Shown here: piece by piece, positions 8,930-16,956 of the stretch
Layout of the letters: every line of letters begins with the position of its first letter
Numbering within the stretch: the stretch's first letter is position 1
Assembly: GCF_030503435.1 (NCBI RefSeq)
Contig: NZ_JAUKPO010000043.1
Coordinates: 1-39,256, forward strand
Reading direction: 5' to 3'
Source of the DNA: Rhodocytophaga aerolata
Lineage (GTDB): Bacteria; Bacteroidota; Bacteroidia; Cytophagales; 172606-1
DNA: 39,256 nucleotides
The notes under the pieces: model-generated
Database searches by the model: none
What the model saw: only the letters and a program-made list of their open reading frames with translations
What the model was told of the DNA's origin: nothing
Translations under genes and position numbers: made by a program

Positions 8930-9357
8930 CCCCCTTTATTGAGACTACTCCATTACTCCATACTTATGGATGAATCCCACTAATTTTTTCTTCCATACGG
9001 CCGTATGAAAATTGAGGGTCTAACATCTGGCAATCATAGATAGCAAAGACAGAGGTAAAACGAATGACAGGGTTAATAGTGCTTGTATGGCAGGAGAGCA
9101 TCGGTTGATGAATTCTAAATTGCTCGCCTTATTTGGCTTTTCCATTGCTATGTTCTTTATTAGAATTGAAGCCCTTTTTAACAGCTTGCTAACAAAATAG
9201 AGTAACTATCCGTAAAGGTTAGTACTGACTACTAAACCTGTGAGGTTTTTTCCACTTACTTCAAAACAGGCACCAATATATTTAGCTCATAGGTGTAGAT
9301 TCTTTAAAGGTCCGGTAATCAAAGGCTACTAATCATTCTACTATCTGTTTTAAGTTT
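8930..9357. other. gene-free interval 8930-9357
   Basis: No gene with clear support. A 41-codon minus-strand frame (9020-9145) begins MEKPNKASNLEFINRC and ends in a hydrophobic stretch. It might be a fragment or chance. The region probably also contains the promoter of the sugar dehydrogenase gene. Confidence 0.4.
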
Positions 9358-10593
9358 ATGGTAAAGCTTGTGACTGTCTTTTTGAGCACATTACTTATTT
9401 TGAGTGCCTGCAGCAGAGGTACGAACGATGCCAACAAAAGTGAAGCGATCGGCAATGAAACACCGGGACAGCCGGTAGAAATCAGGGAGCCGGATGCAGG
9501 CTACCAACCGGCTTTTGCAGGGCAAACGCGTGCACCTGGCGTGCAAACCACTACCCCCTATGAAGTCCGCATTATTACCGAAAAATTAAATAAACCTTGG
9601 GGCATCGCTCTACTGCCTGATGGGCGCTTTTTGATTACAGAAAAAGAAGGGAGCATGCGTATCGTTACCACCGATGGTCAACTAAGTGACAAAATCACAG
9701 GTTTACCCCAAGTAGTAGCAAAAGGGCAGGGAGGTCTGTTGGGGCTCGTCCTCGACCCAGACTTTGCTACCAACAGAGAGTTGTATTGGATGTTTACTGA
9801 AAAAAGAGAGAAGGGCAACCTGGCGGCAGTCGCTAAAGGTAGATTATCAGCCGATGAACGCCGGATAGAAAATGCCAGCGTTATATACCGCCTTACACCA
9901 GCTTATGATGGAAACAATCATTATGGTGGCCGCTTGCTATTCGACCAGTCCGGCAACTTATATGTTACTACCGGTGAGCGTTTCAAAGAAGAAAGACGTG
10001 TGCATTCACAGGATTCTACTACATCCCTTGGTAAGCTACTTCGCATTACAAAAGAAGGAAAACCAGCTGTTGGCAATCCGTTTGCCGGGAGGGCCAATGC
10101 AAGTGCCCAGATCTATTCTATGGGTCACAGAAATGTACAGGGCATTGCTATTCATCCGCAGACAGAAGACTTGTGGATAGCTGAAATGGGACCACAAGGG
10201 GGCGATGAACTGAACTTTGTTGAGCCTGGTAAAAATTATGGATGGCCAAAGATTTCCTATGGAATTGAATACAATGATGACAAAATCGGGCAAGGAAAAA
10301 CCCGGCAGGAGGGCATGGAGCAACCTGTTTATTTTTGGGATCCTGTATTATCGCCAAGCGGGATGACTTTCTACAAAGGCAATGCTATACCAGAGTGGAA
10401 GAACAATCTGTTCATTAGTGGTCTCAACAGCCATCATATTGCCCGCATTGTGTTGGAAAACAGAAAAGTGGTGGGCGAAGAACGTTTGCTGGCAGATCAG
10501 CAGCAAAGGTTCAGAGCAATAATTGAGGGAAATGATGGGGCTCTATATGCGATCACCGATGAAGGCAGGTTGTATAGAGTTGGCAAGCAGTAA
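9358..10593 (+). CDS. PQQ-dependent sugar dehydrogenase-like lipoprotein
   Basis: A 411-aa protein of the glucose/sorbosone dehydrogenase (GSDH) beta-propeller family. A lipoprotein signal ends in LSAC (Cys18). Family motifs in order: KPWGIALLPDGRFLITEKEG, GQGGLLGLVLDPDF, the catalytic-His blade NNHYGGRLLFDQSGNLYV, GKLLRITKEGKP, GHRNVQGIAIHP, WIAEMGPQGGDELN, NYGWPKISYG and LSPSGMTFYKG. Relatives oxidise aldoses with PQQ as cofactor in the periplasm; the sugar used cannot be read from sequence. It converges on the hydrolase gene at 11910-12746, with an IS5 element inserted between them. No PQQ synthesis genes are in the window. Confidence 0.93.
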   Translation: MVKLVTVFLSTLLILSACSRGTNDANKSEAIGNETPGQPVEIREPDAGYQPAFAGQTRAPGVQTTTPYEVRIITEKLNKPWGIALLPDGRFLITEKEGSMRIVTTDGQLSDKITGLPQVVAKGQGGLLGLVLDPDFATNRELYWMFTEKREKGNLAAVAKGRLSADERRIENASVIYRLTPAYDGNNHYGGRLLFDQSGNLYVTTGERFKEERRVHSQDSTTSLGKLLRITKEGKPAVGNPFAGRANASAQIYSMGHRNVQGIAIHPQTEDLWIAEMGPQGGDELNFVEPGKNYGWPKISYGIEYNDDKIGQGKTRQEGMEQPVYFWDPVLSPSGMTFYKGNAIPEWKNNLFISGLNSHHIARIVLENRKVVGEERLLADQQQRFRAIIEGNDGALYAITDEGRLYRVGKQ

Positions 10594-10852
10594 CAAATTC
10601 AACGCGTACGCTAGGAGCCTGTTAATCACCAAACCTGGTAAACTGCCTGGGTCCTGCTGAAAATTGTTTGCAGTTGCATATCTAGGCTGCACTAATGCTG
10701 CTGAACATAACGTCTTCTGCTATCCGGTAAGATTAAGTAAGCCCCTCACTCCTTGCCGGAGTTGCTCACTATGACAAGGGTTACTTACCCAAACATGCAG
10801 ATAAGGTATACTCGCCTTTAAGTTGCTCCACAGGTAGAGGAAATTCTTCTAA

Positions 10853-11782
10853 GAAGCTGTATTAAAAGGGTAAGAGGAGGAAAAAGTACTCAAAGTAAAT
10901 AAGTTTGTAGTGCCAACTGACAGACAAATTTCCATGAGTACTACTCAAAGCAAAGGAAAACGAAAGAAATATCCAAGTGACATCAGCAAAAATGGCTGGA
11001 AAAAGTTAAAGCCGTACCTACCTGGGCCAAAGTCAGACCCACAAAAAGGGGGACGTCAACCCGTACCGTTGAAAGAGGTAATTAATGGGATCATGTATGT
11101 GGTGAAAACCGGTTGTAGTTGGAGAAGTATGCCACATGACCTACCTCATTGGTCAACAGTCTATGGCTATTTTAATTGTTGGAGTAAAAGTGGATTATGG
11201 CAGCAGATCCACTCTTTTCTAGTCCGGAAAGTGCGTCGGCAAATGAAAAGAAAACCCACTCCTAGCGCGGGCAGTTTAGATTCTCAGAGTGTCAAGACGA
11301 CTGCTTGTGGGGGAGAGCATCGAGGATTTGATGCGGGCAAGCTTGTTAAAGGCCGCAAACGCTTCATTCTTACTGATACACAAGGCTTATTATTAGCTGT
11401 TTGGATTTGTGCGGTAAGTGTATCGGAAAAACAAGGAGCCCAGCAGCTTTTACGCTATATCAAGCGGGTAGCCTGCCTGCGGGCACTTTGCGGGCAGATC
11501 AAGTTGGTCTGGGTAGATGGGGGTTACCGAGGAGAAGACTTGATTAACTATGTGGAAAAGTTATGGCAGTGGACCTGGCAGATAGTCTTAAGAACTGACC
11601 AGGTAAAAGGCTTTAAAATCCTGCCTCGAAGGTGGGTAGTGGAAAGGACTTTCGCCTGGATACTTAATGCCCGGAGATTAAACAAAGATTACGAAAAGAA
11701 CCGGAGAAATAGCCAGTCCATGGTCTATCTAGCTATGCTCCCCCTCTTGTTAAATCGATTGGACTAGTTTTAAAACAGCTTC
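10853..11782 (+). mobile_element. IS5-family insertion sequence, apparently intact
   Basis: A 930-bp element. Ends are GAAGCTGTATTAAAA at 10853-10867 and TTTTAAAACAGCTTC at 11768-11782, matching at 14 of 15 positions as inverted repeats. A direct TAA lies immediately outside each end (10850-10852 and 11783-11785), the 3-bp target duplication expected for some IS5 subgroups. The single transposase frame is uninterrupted and its stop lies 1 nt from the right repeat. It inserted between two convergent genes without breaking either. Confidence 0.93.
10934..11767 (+). CDS. IS5 family transposase
   Basis: A 277-aa DDE transposase. Catalytic residues visible: Asp116 in SLDSQSVKT, Asp195 in VWVDGGYRGED and Glu237 in RRWVVERTFAWILNARRL (the Y/W-V-V-E-R-T-F signature). 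The N-terminal DUF4096-type domain reads DISKNGWKKLKPYLP, then GIMYVVKTGCSWRSMPHDLPHW. I chose the ATG at 10934 over a GTG at 10910. The length is normal for single-ORF members of the family and the frame is unbroken, so the protein may be active. Confidence 0.93.
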   Translation: MSTTQSKGKRKKYPSDISKNGWKKLKPYLPGPKSDPQKGGRQPVPLKEVINGIMYVVKTGCSWRSMPHDLPHWSTVYGYFNCWSKSGLWQQIHSFLVRKVRRQMKRKPTPSAGSLDSQSVKTTACGGEHRGFDAGKLVKGRKRFILTDTQGLLLAVWICAVSVSEKQGAQQLLRYIKRVACLRALCGQIKLVWVDGGYRGEDLINYVEKLWQWTWQIVLRTDQVKGFKILPRRWVVERTFAWILNARRLNKDYEKNRRNSQSMVYLAMLPLLLNRLD

Positions 11783-11812
11783 TAAGCCTTTGTCTATAAA
11801 AATAATGAGAAC

Positions 11813-11872
11813 AAGAATTACCCACAAAAAGCCTCTTCAGCTATAAGGAGAGGCTTTTTGTGGGTAATTCTT
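11813..11872. terminator. 24-bp perfect hairpin, bidirectional terminator
   Basis: A perfect 24-bp inverted repeat with a 12-nt loop: left arm 11813-11836, right arm 11849-11872, with GCCTCT facing AGAGGC at the apex. It lies between the sugar dehydrogenase (+) and the hydrolase (-), with the IS5 element inserted on its left. It was probably the shared terminator of the convergent pair. The stem contains AAAAAGCC / GGCTTTTT, as in Rho-independent terminators. No long U-run follows the stem, and its length is greater than usual. Confidence 0.75.
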
Positions 11873-11909
11873 AATAAGCCGCAGGGACAACCCCTCCCCC
11901 GACTATCTC

Positions 11910-12746
11910 TTATTTACCAATAAAGGAGAGTAAATCCCCATTAAGCTTATCTTTTTCGGTGTAGAATAATCCGTGAGGAGCATCTTTATAAACAATATAC
12001 TGAGCCTGAGGCAAGGCCTTTGCTGTACGGTCCCCTGAGGCTTCAATGGGCACGGTTTTATCATCATCGCCATGAATAATTAAGGTAGGAACCTTTATTG
12101 AAAGCAAATCTTGTCTGAAATCTGTTTCTGCAAAAGCATGGGCAGCCTCTATCGTGGCCCTATGAGAAGCGGCATAGGTGCGCATAAAATCCCCATCCAG
12201 ATGTGCCTGGCTTACTTTGCTATTGAGCAGGCCAACGCTGTAGAATTTTTTGGAAAAGGATTGCAGGAAAGCTGCCCGGTCCTGCTGCATTTGAGCGAGC
12301 ATTTCATCGAAAACACTTTTATCTACCCCATCCGGATTATCACTTGTTTTTAGCATGAAAGGAGTCACTGAGCTGACAAAGGCTACTTTAGACACTCTTG
12401 CTCCCTGGTAGCGACTCATATAGCGGGCTACCTCTCCACCCCCCATAGACATGCCCACCAGCGTCACCTCTTGCAGTTCAAGTGTATCGAGCAATATTTT
12501 CAGATCGTCTGCAAACGTATCGTAGCTGTAGCCATCAAAGGGTTTAGAGGACTGCCCGAAACCCCGGCGGTCATAGGCGATTACACGCAAGCTGTGTTTG
12601 GGTAATTCGGCTAATTGGTAGTCCCACATGGCACTACTCAAGGGCCAGCCATGAATCAGCACCACTGGTTTGCCTTTGCCTAAATCCTGGTAGAAAATGT
12701 TAATCTCATGGCCGGAAGCATCCGAGCCTGTTTTAATAAAAGGCAT
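11910..12746 (-). CDS. alpha/beta hydrolase, chloroperoxidase/arylesterase type
   Basis: A 278-aa alpha/beta hydrolase close to the cofactor-free haloperoxidase/arylesterase group. Oxyanion-hole loop LIHGWPLSSAMW (31-42), nucleophile Ser100 in VGMSMGGGEVARY, acid Asp228 in IHGDDDKTVP and His258 in DAPHGLFYT. It has no signal peptide, so it is likely cytoplasmic. It may hydrolyse esters, or form peracids in the presence of peroxide; the substrate is unknown. ATG at 12746. An 18-bp operator-like dyad lies 91-108 nt upstream. It recurs before the sigma gene at 14698, with a TetR regulator gene between, so TetR control is likely. Confidence 0.92.
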   Translation of the reverse strand: MPFIKTGSDASGHEINIFYQDLGKGKPVVLIHGWPLSSAMWDYQLAELPKHSLRVIAYDRRGFGQSSKPFDGYSYDTFADDLKILLDTLELQEVTLVGMSMGGGEVARYMSRYQGARVSKVAFVSSVTPFMLKTSDNPDGVDKSVFDEMLAQMQQDRAAFLQSFSKKFYSVGLLNSKVSQAHLDGDFMRTYAASHRATIEAAHAFAETDFRQDLLSIKVPTLIIHGDDDKTVPIEASGDRTAKALPQAQYIVYKDAPHGLFYTEKDKLNGDLLSFIGK

Positions 12747-13690
12747 AAAGAATCATTGGGTTAGGGGTATAACAAGTATTAAGTCTACTACTTTGTAAAA
12801 GCAGCAGACAGAATCAATAGAGTTCTATACGAAGTTACCAAACAAGTGTTTGGTTGGAAGTGACAAAAATGAGTAGAGATTCATTGCGATTTATATACAA
12901 AAGATAGATACAATTATTTGTGAGTAGTAGAAGAGTTGATAATCAAAACCAATTAGATATAAAATGCAATTATGTAGATATTACACCCTTTTTAATTATA
13001 TTTTTCCCTTATATCTGCTTGTACTTTTAAGGCATTCTATTTTATCGTCTGAAATTCAAACTTTTATAATATTCTCATTTAAAAAAAGTCTGTTGACAGC
13101 AAGAGCGCTATCAGGTGAGTAGCATTCGTGAGATGAATAAGTGAAAGCAATAAATAGAAGCTAGTCAGCTACTAATCAAGCAATAAAATACATAAGTAAT
13201 GCCTATGATTGACTTTTCTCTTAACCCGGATGTGGAGCTAAGTGCAGCATTAGCAAGCAAATGGCTCCACTAGGAAAGACTTTTGTAAGGAGCGCAACAT
13301 TTACTTATTTCCTAACTTTTCTTTGTTTAAGGGCTCAAATGTAAGTCAAGAAAACAGCTCCTAGCAATGAAGCGATTGATTTTACTGGCCAGTGGACAAA
13401 AAAAAGAGCTACTTGTTTTACTTACCTATATGCTCAGGCTGATCAATAAAGAATTCTCTAAATTTTCTTCCTAAAGCACTAAGGAAGCAATGCAGACTTG
13501 AATGATTAAGCTCTCTGCTTGGTTGAAACCTGTTCATTTGTAGCATTCTCATAGGTCTGTACTGTTGGACTAGGTATACGTTGACTTTATAGTATCAATC
13601 ACATCTATTCTTCAACGCATTATTCTGCTAGGGTTTGACCAAATGTAAGAGCAGGACAAATAAAATGTAGTAAATAGAATGAAACCTTAT
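12747..13690. other. intergenic region 12747-13690
   Basis: About 940 nt without an intact gene. The right end of the hydrolase promoter region is here (operator at 12837). A 22-codon frame at 13205-13273, MIDFSLNPDVELSAALASKW, reads like a protein start and stops at TAG. Continuing past the stop gives ERLL, and the whole faintly recalls the N-terminus of 2OG-Fe(II) oxygenases. It may be a decayed gene. Confidence 0.4.
12837..12854 (-). promoter_or_regulatory. probable TetR operator upstream of the hydrolase
   Basis: Sequence ACCAAACAAGTGTTTGGT: two perfect 8-bp arms around a 2-bp centre, typical size for a TetR-family operator. Read toward the hydrolase it is followed by TAACTTCGTATAGAACTC. 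The copy at 14596-14613 differs by one base and is followed by TAGCTTTCGTATAATGCTC. The shared sequence after the dyad suggests it overlaps or abuts the -35 region of a TATA-type promoter. The binding protein is inferred to be the TetR regulator at 13691-14248. Confidence 0.72.
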
Positions 13691-14248
13691 TTACACTAAC
13701 AAACCCTCTATCCTGTGACGAGTAGCTGCAAAAAAAGTTTTATCAAAGAAGATGCAATAGAGGGTAATGGCGCCTTCAATCTCTTGAATAGCCTGCCAGG
13801 ATAGTTGCTTGCTTTGCTCAAAACTATACTGAGCGGAAAATATATGGGTAAAAGCCTCTCTCCACTCAGTAAAAAAAGCTTGAATAATGCGTGTAAAAGC
13901 AGAAGGATTAATAGCCGCATAGCCGCCTGTTTGCCCCATAATACAGCCCCCTTGCTCTTGAAAATAAGCCTGCTCAGTAGCTTCCATCATTTTTTCTAAG
14001 CGCTCTTTGGCTGATTCGGACGGGGAAAAAGCGACACTAAACACCTGCCTTTTGAACGAGTCGTGAACTGCTCCCAATACCCCTTCCATTAAATGCTCTT
14101 TAGAAGTGAAATAATGGTAAATGCTCCCTTTCAAAAGACCACAGGCTTTCCCAATAGTTTCCATTGAGGTATTGTAATAGCCTCTTTCCCGGAATAATTG
14201 ATAGGCTTTCCAAATAATCTGCTCTCTTGATGTGTGACCCTTATTCAT
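13691..14248 (-). CDS. TetR family transcriptional regulator
   Basis: A 185-aa TetR/AcrR-type repressor. The N-terminal helix-turn-helix domain reads SREQIIWKAYQLFRERGYYN, then TSMETIGKACGLLKGSIYHY and FTSKEHLMEGVL, all canonical positions. The C-terminal domain (about 70-185) should bind a small ligand and has a TetR_C-like LEKMMEATEQAYF and GGCIMGQTGG. I chose the ATG at 14248 (MNKGHTSREQ). An ATG at 14263 and a TTG at 14293 are in frame but add non-homologous residues. It sits between the two genes that carry the 18-bp dyad (12837 and 14596). I see no copy of that dyad directly before this gene. Confidence 0.92.
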   Translation of the reverse strand: MNKGHTSREQIIWKAYQLFRERGYYNTSMETIGKACGLLKGSIYHYFTSKEHLMEGVLGAVHDSFKRQVFSVAFSPSESAKERLEKMMEATEQAYFQEQGGCIMGQTGGYAAINPSAFTRIIQAFFTEWREAFTHIFSAQYSFEQSKQLSWQAIQEIEGAITLYCIFFDKTFFAATRHRIEGLLV

Positions 14249-14446
14249 ATGAAGGGTAAACATACGAAGAAAAGAAAAAATCCCATTAACCAAGCAAATA
14301 TCCTCAGATAACTTTTGTTATACATGTTACTTTCCTTTTTTGGTTAGGGAAGCCTGGGTTGAATTACAATCTGCCAATACTCCTATTACTCCCTCAAATA
14401 GAATTAGTGAATAAGCAAGTTTCTCGGAGTAGTAACCTTCTTTATG

Positions 14447-14480
14447 CTCCCATTGTCTATAATCTCCCATTGTCTATAAC
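14447..14480 (+). repeat. 17-bp tandem direct repeat, two copies
   Basis: Two adjacent units, CTCCCATTGTCTATAAT and CTCCCATTGTCTATAAC, differing only at the last base. They lie in the control region between the TetR and sigma genes. They may be a recent slippage duplication or a two-site binding element. Confidence 0.75.
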
Positions 14481-14595
14481 AGGGATGCTCTCTTCCATAG
14501 ATTCTGTCTTAGAACACGTTTTTGGGCGTAAGAAAGAGGCACTTAAGATCAGTTTGCAAATTATTATCAACTTGGCTTACTTTTTTTACTTTAAA

Positions 14596-14613
14596 ATCAA
14601 ACAAGTGTTTGGT
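14596..14613 (+). promoter_or_regulatory. probable TetR operator and promoter of the sigma gene
   Basis: Sequence ATCAAACAAGTGTTTGGT, 17 of 18 identical to the site at 12837-12854. It is followed by TAGCTTTCGTATAATGCTC, in which TATAAT (14622-14627) is a plausible -10 element. The dyad ends 84 nt before the ATG of the sigma gene, almost the same distance as in the hydrolase copy. Repression by steric block of RNA polymerase is the likely mode. Confidence 0.72.
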
Positions 14614-14697
14614 AGCTTTCGTATAATGCTCTTATAGAAAAGCTTATCCTTATCGCTTAAGCACATAAAATCTTCTTCTGCTTACTTCTTTCATTTT

Positions 14698-15243
14698 ATG
14701 AAAAAACCTCTACCTACAGAGCAAGAGCTGATAGGCCTGCTTCAAGCCAAGGAAAAAAAAGGATTTGACTTACTGTATCATTTATACTCGAATGCTTTAT
14801 ATACCATCGCATTCAAGATTGTTCATTCCCAACAACTCGCTGAAGATGTCTTGCAGGATAGCTTTATAAAAATTTGGAAAAACATCCATACATACGATGC
14901 CTCCAAAGGCAGTCTGTTTACTTTCATATTAAATATCACCCGTAACACAGCCATTGATAAAACCCGTTCCCTGTATTATCAAAAGCAAAGACAAGGCTTG
15001 AAATGTACTATTCTGCTCTTTGACAGGGTTGATCAAAAACACTGCTTTTATCAGCAGGTGGATTATATCGGTATTACTAAATACATAGACGCACTAGCGC
15101 CCCAATACAAGCATCTGATTGAGTATGTCTATTTGAAAGGCTATACACACCAAGAGGCCGCAAAAGCGCTAGAAATTCCACTAGGTACAGCTAAATCCAG
15201 ATTGAAAAGTGCTATCGCTCAATTACAATTGATGATTCTTTGA
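14698..15243 (+). CDS. ECF-type RNA polymerase sigma factor
   Basis: A 181-aa group 4 sigma factor. Sigma2 domain at about 23-93: DLLYHLYSNALYTIAFKI, then the core-binding AEDVLQDSFIKIWKNI and the -10-recognition part FTFILNITRNTAIDKTR. Sigma4 at about 126-178 has a helix-turn-helix GYTHQEAAKALEIPLGTAKS followed by RLKSAIAQL. It would direct RNA polymerase to a small set of promoters. Such genes usually sit next to an anti-sigma gene. Here a hairpin terminator follows 36 nt after the stop and no anti-sigma candidate is nearby, so control may be transcriptional, through the TetR-type operator upstream. Confidence 0.93.
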   Translation: MKKPLPTEQELIGLLQAKEKKGFDLLYHLYSNALYTIAFKIVHSQQLAEDVLQDSFIKIWKNIHTYDASKGSLFTFILNITRNTAIDKTRSLYYQKQRQGLKCTILLFDRVDQKHCFYQQVDYIGITKYIDALAPQYKHLIEYVYLKGYTHQEAAKALEIPLGTAKSRLKSAIAQLQLMIL

Positions 15244-15279
15244 AGGCAGCAATACCCCACGTGCTACTTATCTGAATAG

Positions 15280-15310
15280 AGAGAAGAAGTGCCTTTGGCA
15301 CCTCTTCTCT
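15280..15310. terminator. hairpin terminator after the sigma gene
   Basis: Arms AGAGAAGAAGTGCC (15280-15293) and GGCACCTCTTCTCT (15297-15310) pair over 14 positions with one G-U wobble and a 3-nt loop, then TTT. It lies between the sigma gene and the convergent esterase gene, so it may serve both. Confidence 0.8.
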
Positions 15311-15346
15311 TTAGGTGGAATATGATATGAGTAGGAATATAATCTG

Positions 15347-16402
15347 TTACTCAAAAGCTTTCTTTAGTTCTGTTGTTGCAAAGGCTTGGGCTTGTTGGGC
15401 TTGCTCAAGTAGGGCTGACATACCAAAAAATTCATGAGTTACTCCTTTATACACTTTACGCATGACCATTACTCCATCGTTTTGCAACCGTTTCGCTAGT
15501 TCTGCGCCATCTGACTCCAGAGGATCAATTTCTGCATTGATAATCGTTGTGGGAGAAAGTCCTGTCAAATCAGTATGAATCAATGAGATATATCGGTGTC
15601 TGTTTGTTTTCCAGTTAGGCTTATAGTAGTTAAAGAACCATTCCATCAGTGGCCTGCTCAACGGCTTGGCATTTGCATATTTCTCGTAACTTGGCGAGAG
15701 CAAATCTTCATCGGCGATTGGATAGACCGAAAGAATATGTACTGGCAATGGTAGGCTACGTTCCTTTGCCATCAAAGACACCGCCACGGCTAAGTTACCA
15801 CCTGCACTTTCACCAGCAGTAGCTATCTTAGAAGGATCACCATTAATGGAAGCAGCATTCTCTACGACCCATTTATAAGCGGCAAAGGAATCTTCATGAG
15901 CGGCAGGAAAGGGATGCTCAGGCCCTTGCCGGTAAGCGACAGAGACCACGATAGCTCCCACTTTATCCGAAAGTGCCCGGGCAGAAGGATCATACGTATC
16001 CAGATTAGCGATCACCCAACCACCACCATGATAATAGACAATCACCGGAAAGGGCCCTGCTCCCTTTTTAGGTGTATAGATCCGCACGAGAACCCCTTGA
16101 GGAGAAGGCCCTGGAATAACCTTATGATCGATCAATAAGTCCGGTTGGGTAAGTGGAAGCCCTTTCTCCTTGATTAGCGATTTAACGGCATCAGTGGGCG
16201 TAGGGGCTTCTCTTGCCTGCCCTGGTGTTAATTCATGTAAGGGTGGGGTGCCAAAACTATCTAGTTCCTCAATAATGGCCTGCATCTGCGGATCAATCGT
16301 AGGAGCCCAGCTTGGCTTTGGCCCTTTTGGCTTGATAACTATAGGAAGAAGCGGCCCTGGAATTTCAGGTACACAGGCACTAACCAGCAGCAGAAGTAAC
16401 AT
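15347..16402 (-). CDS. alpha/beta hydrolase-3 (HSL-type) esterase, probable lipoprotein
   Basis: A hormone-sensitive-lipase-type esterase. Visible elements: oxyanion-hole motif YYHGGGWVIAN, nucleophile Ser in TAGESAGGNLAV, acid Asp in INAEIDPLESDG and His in VTHEFFG, in family order. It hydrolyses short acyl or aryl esters. The N-terminus shows a hydrophobic run ending in LLVSAC, a lipobox, so it is probably anchored outside the cytoplasm. The start is uncertain. The ATG at 16402 gives MLLLLLVSAC with no positive charge. In-frame TTGs at 16426 and 16513 would add a better n-region (the latter including TKRQPL). The frame stays open to a TTG at 16684, which is too long for a signal. It converges on the sigma gene. 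Confidence 0.85.
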   Translation of the reverse strand: MLLLLLVSACVPEIPGPLLPIVIKPKGPKPSWAPTIDPQMQAIIEELDSFGTPPLHELTPGQAREAPTPTDAVKSLIKEKGLPLTQPDLLIDHKVIPGPSPQGVLVRIYTPKKGAGPFPVIVYYHGGGWVIANLDTYDPSARALSDKVGAIVVSVAYRQGPEHPFPAAHEDSFAAYKWVVENAASINGDPSKIATAGESAGGNLAVAVSLMAKERSLPLPVHILSVYPIADEDLLSPSYEKYANAKPLSRPLMEWFFNYYKPNWKTNRHRYISLIHTDLTGLSPTTIINAEIDPLESDGAELAKRLQNDGVMVMRKVYKGVTHEFFGMSALLEQAQQAQAFATTELKKAFE

Positions 16403-16781
16403 AGCTGCTTTTGCCAGAACAAACAAAGATAGAGGCTGCCTTTTTGTGATAGCCTGTGTTGGAGAATCCTTAGAACCTTTCCCGGATGCTGCATGGGAGT
16501 GAATGTGTTTCAAAATGTTTAGGAGGTTTGTGGTGAATACTTGTACTGCTTGTAACAGACATTTATCAAGACACCCTTGGAAGCAAACTAGATAAATAAC
16601 CTGTAAAGTAACTTGGCAAGATGCGTTCCTAAAGGTATCTACTACAAGTACGAATGAGTTTGCTTTCCAGATGAGTGAAGACAAAAAAAATTATTTAAGC
16701 AGTAACTTGAGCGTAGCTTAGTTTAGTGGAGGATAAAGTAAGCACTATAGCAGAAGCCAAATCCCAATATCAGAGTTAATT

Positions 16782-16809
16782 AAATAGGGGTGAGCTTGAC
16801 TTACCCTAT
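16782..16809. repeat. dispersed palindrome copy
   Basis: AAATAGGGGTGAG, then CTTGA, then CTTACCCTAT. Same pattern as the other copies, with a GTGAG/CTTAC inner arm. It lies in the intergenic region upstream of the esterase and downstream of the broken small gene at 16957-17151. Confidence 0.5.
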
Positions 16810-16956
16810 GTCTAAATAGGATCCTATATTTAAAGCTGCATTAGGTAGGTGAGCAACTATTTACCGGTATTTGTGAAAGTATGGTTGGTGAAACAAAAAC
16901 GACCGCTACTTGCTTTCCTTACACCTGTTTTTCTGCAGGTAAATTGAATTGCCAAC

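Larger units (their letters stand above)
14249..14697. other. divergent control region between the TetR and sigma genes
   Basis: About 450 nt. It contains a 17-bp tandem direct repeat (14447-14480), the second operator-like dyad (14596-14613) and a TATAAT at 14622-14627 that could be the -10 element for the sigma gene. A 92-codon frame across it (14359-14637) runs through all these sites and looks non-coding. Confidence 0.55.

Noticed and set aside
14359-14637. 92-codon plus-strand frame between the TetR and sigma genes
   Set aside because: It runs through a 17-bp tandem repeat, the operator-like dyad and the TATAAT box, and its translation has no protein character. It is control DNA.
16403-16684. 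Long N-terminal extension of the HSL-type esterase up to 16684
   Set aside because: The frame is open, but it starts with TTG, adds 94 residues without homology, and would bury the lipoprotein signal in the middle of the protein.
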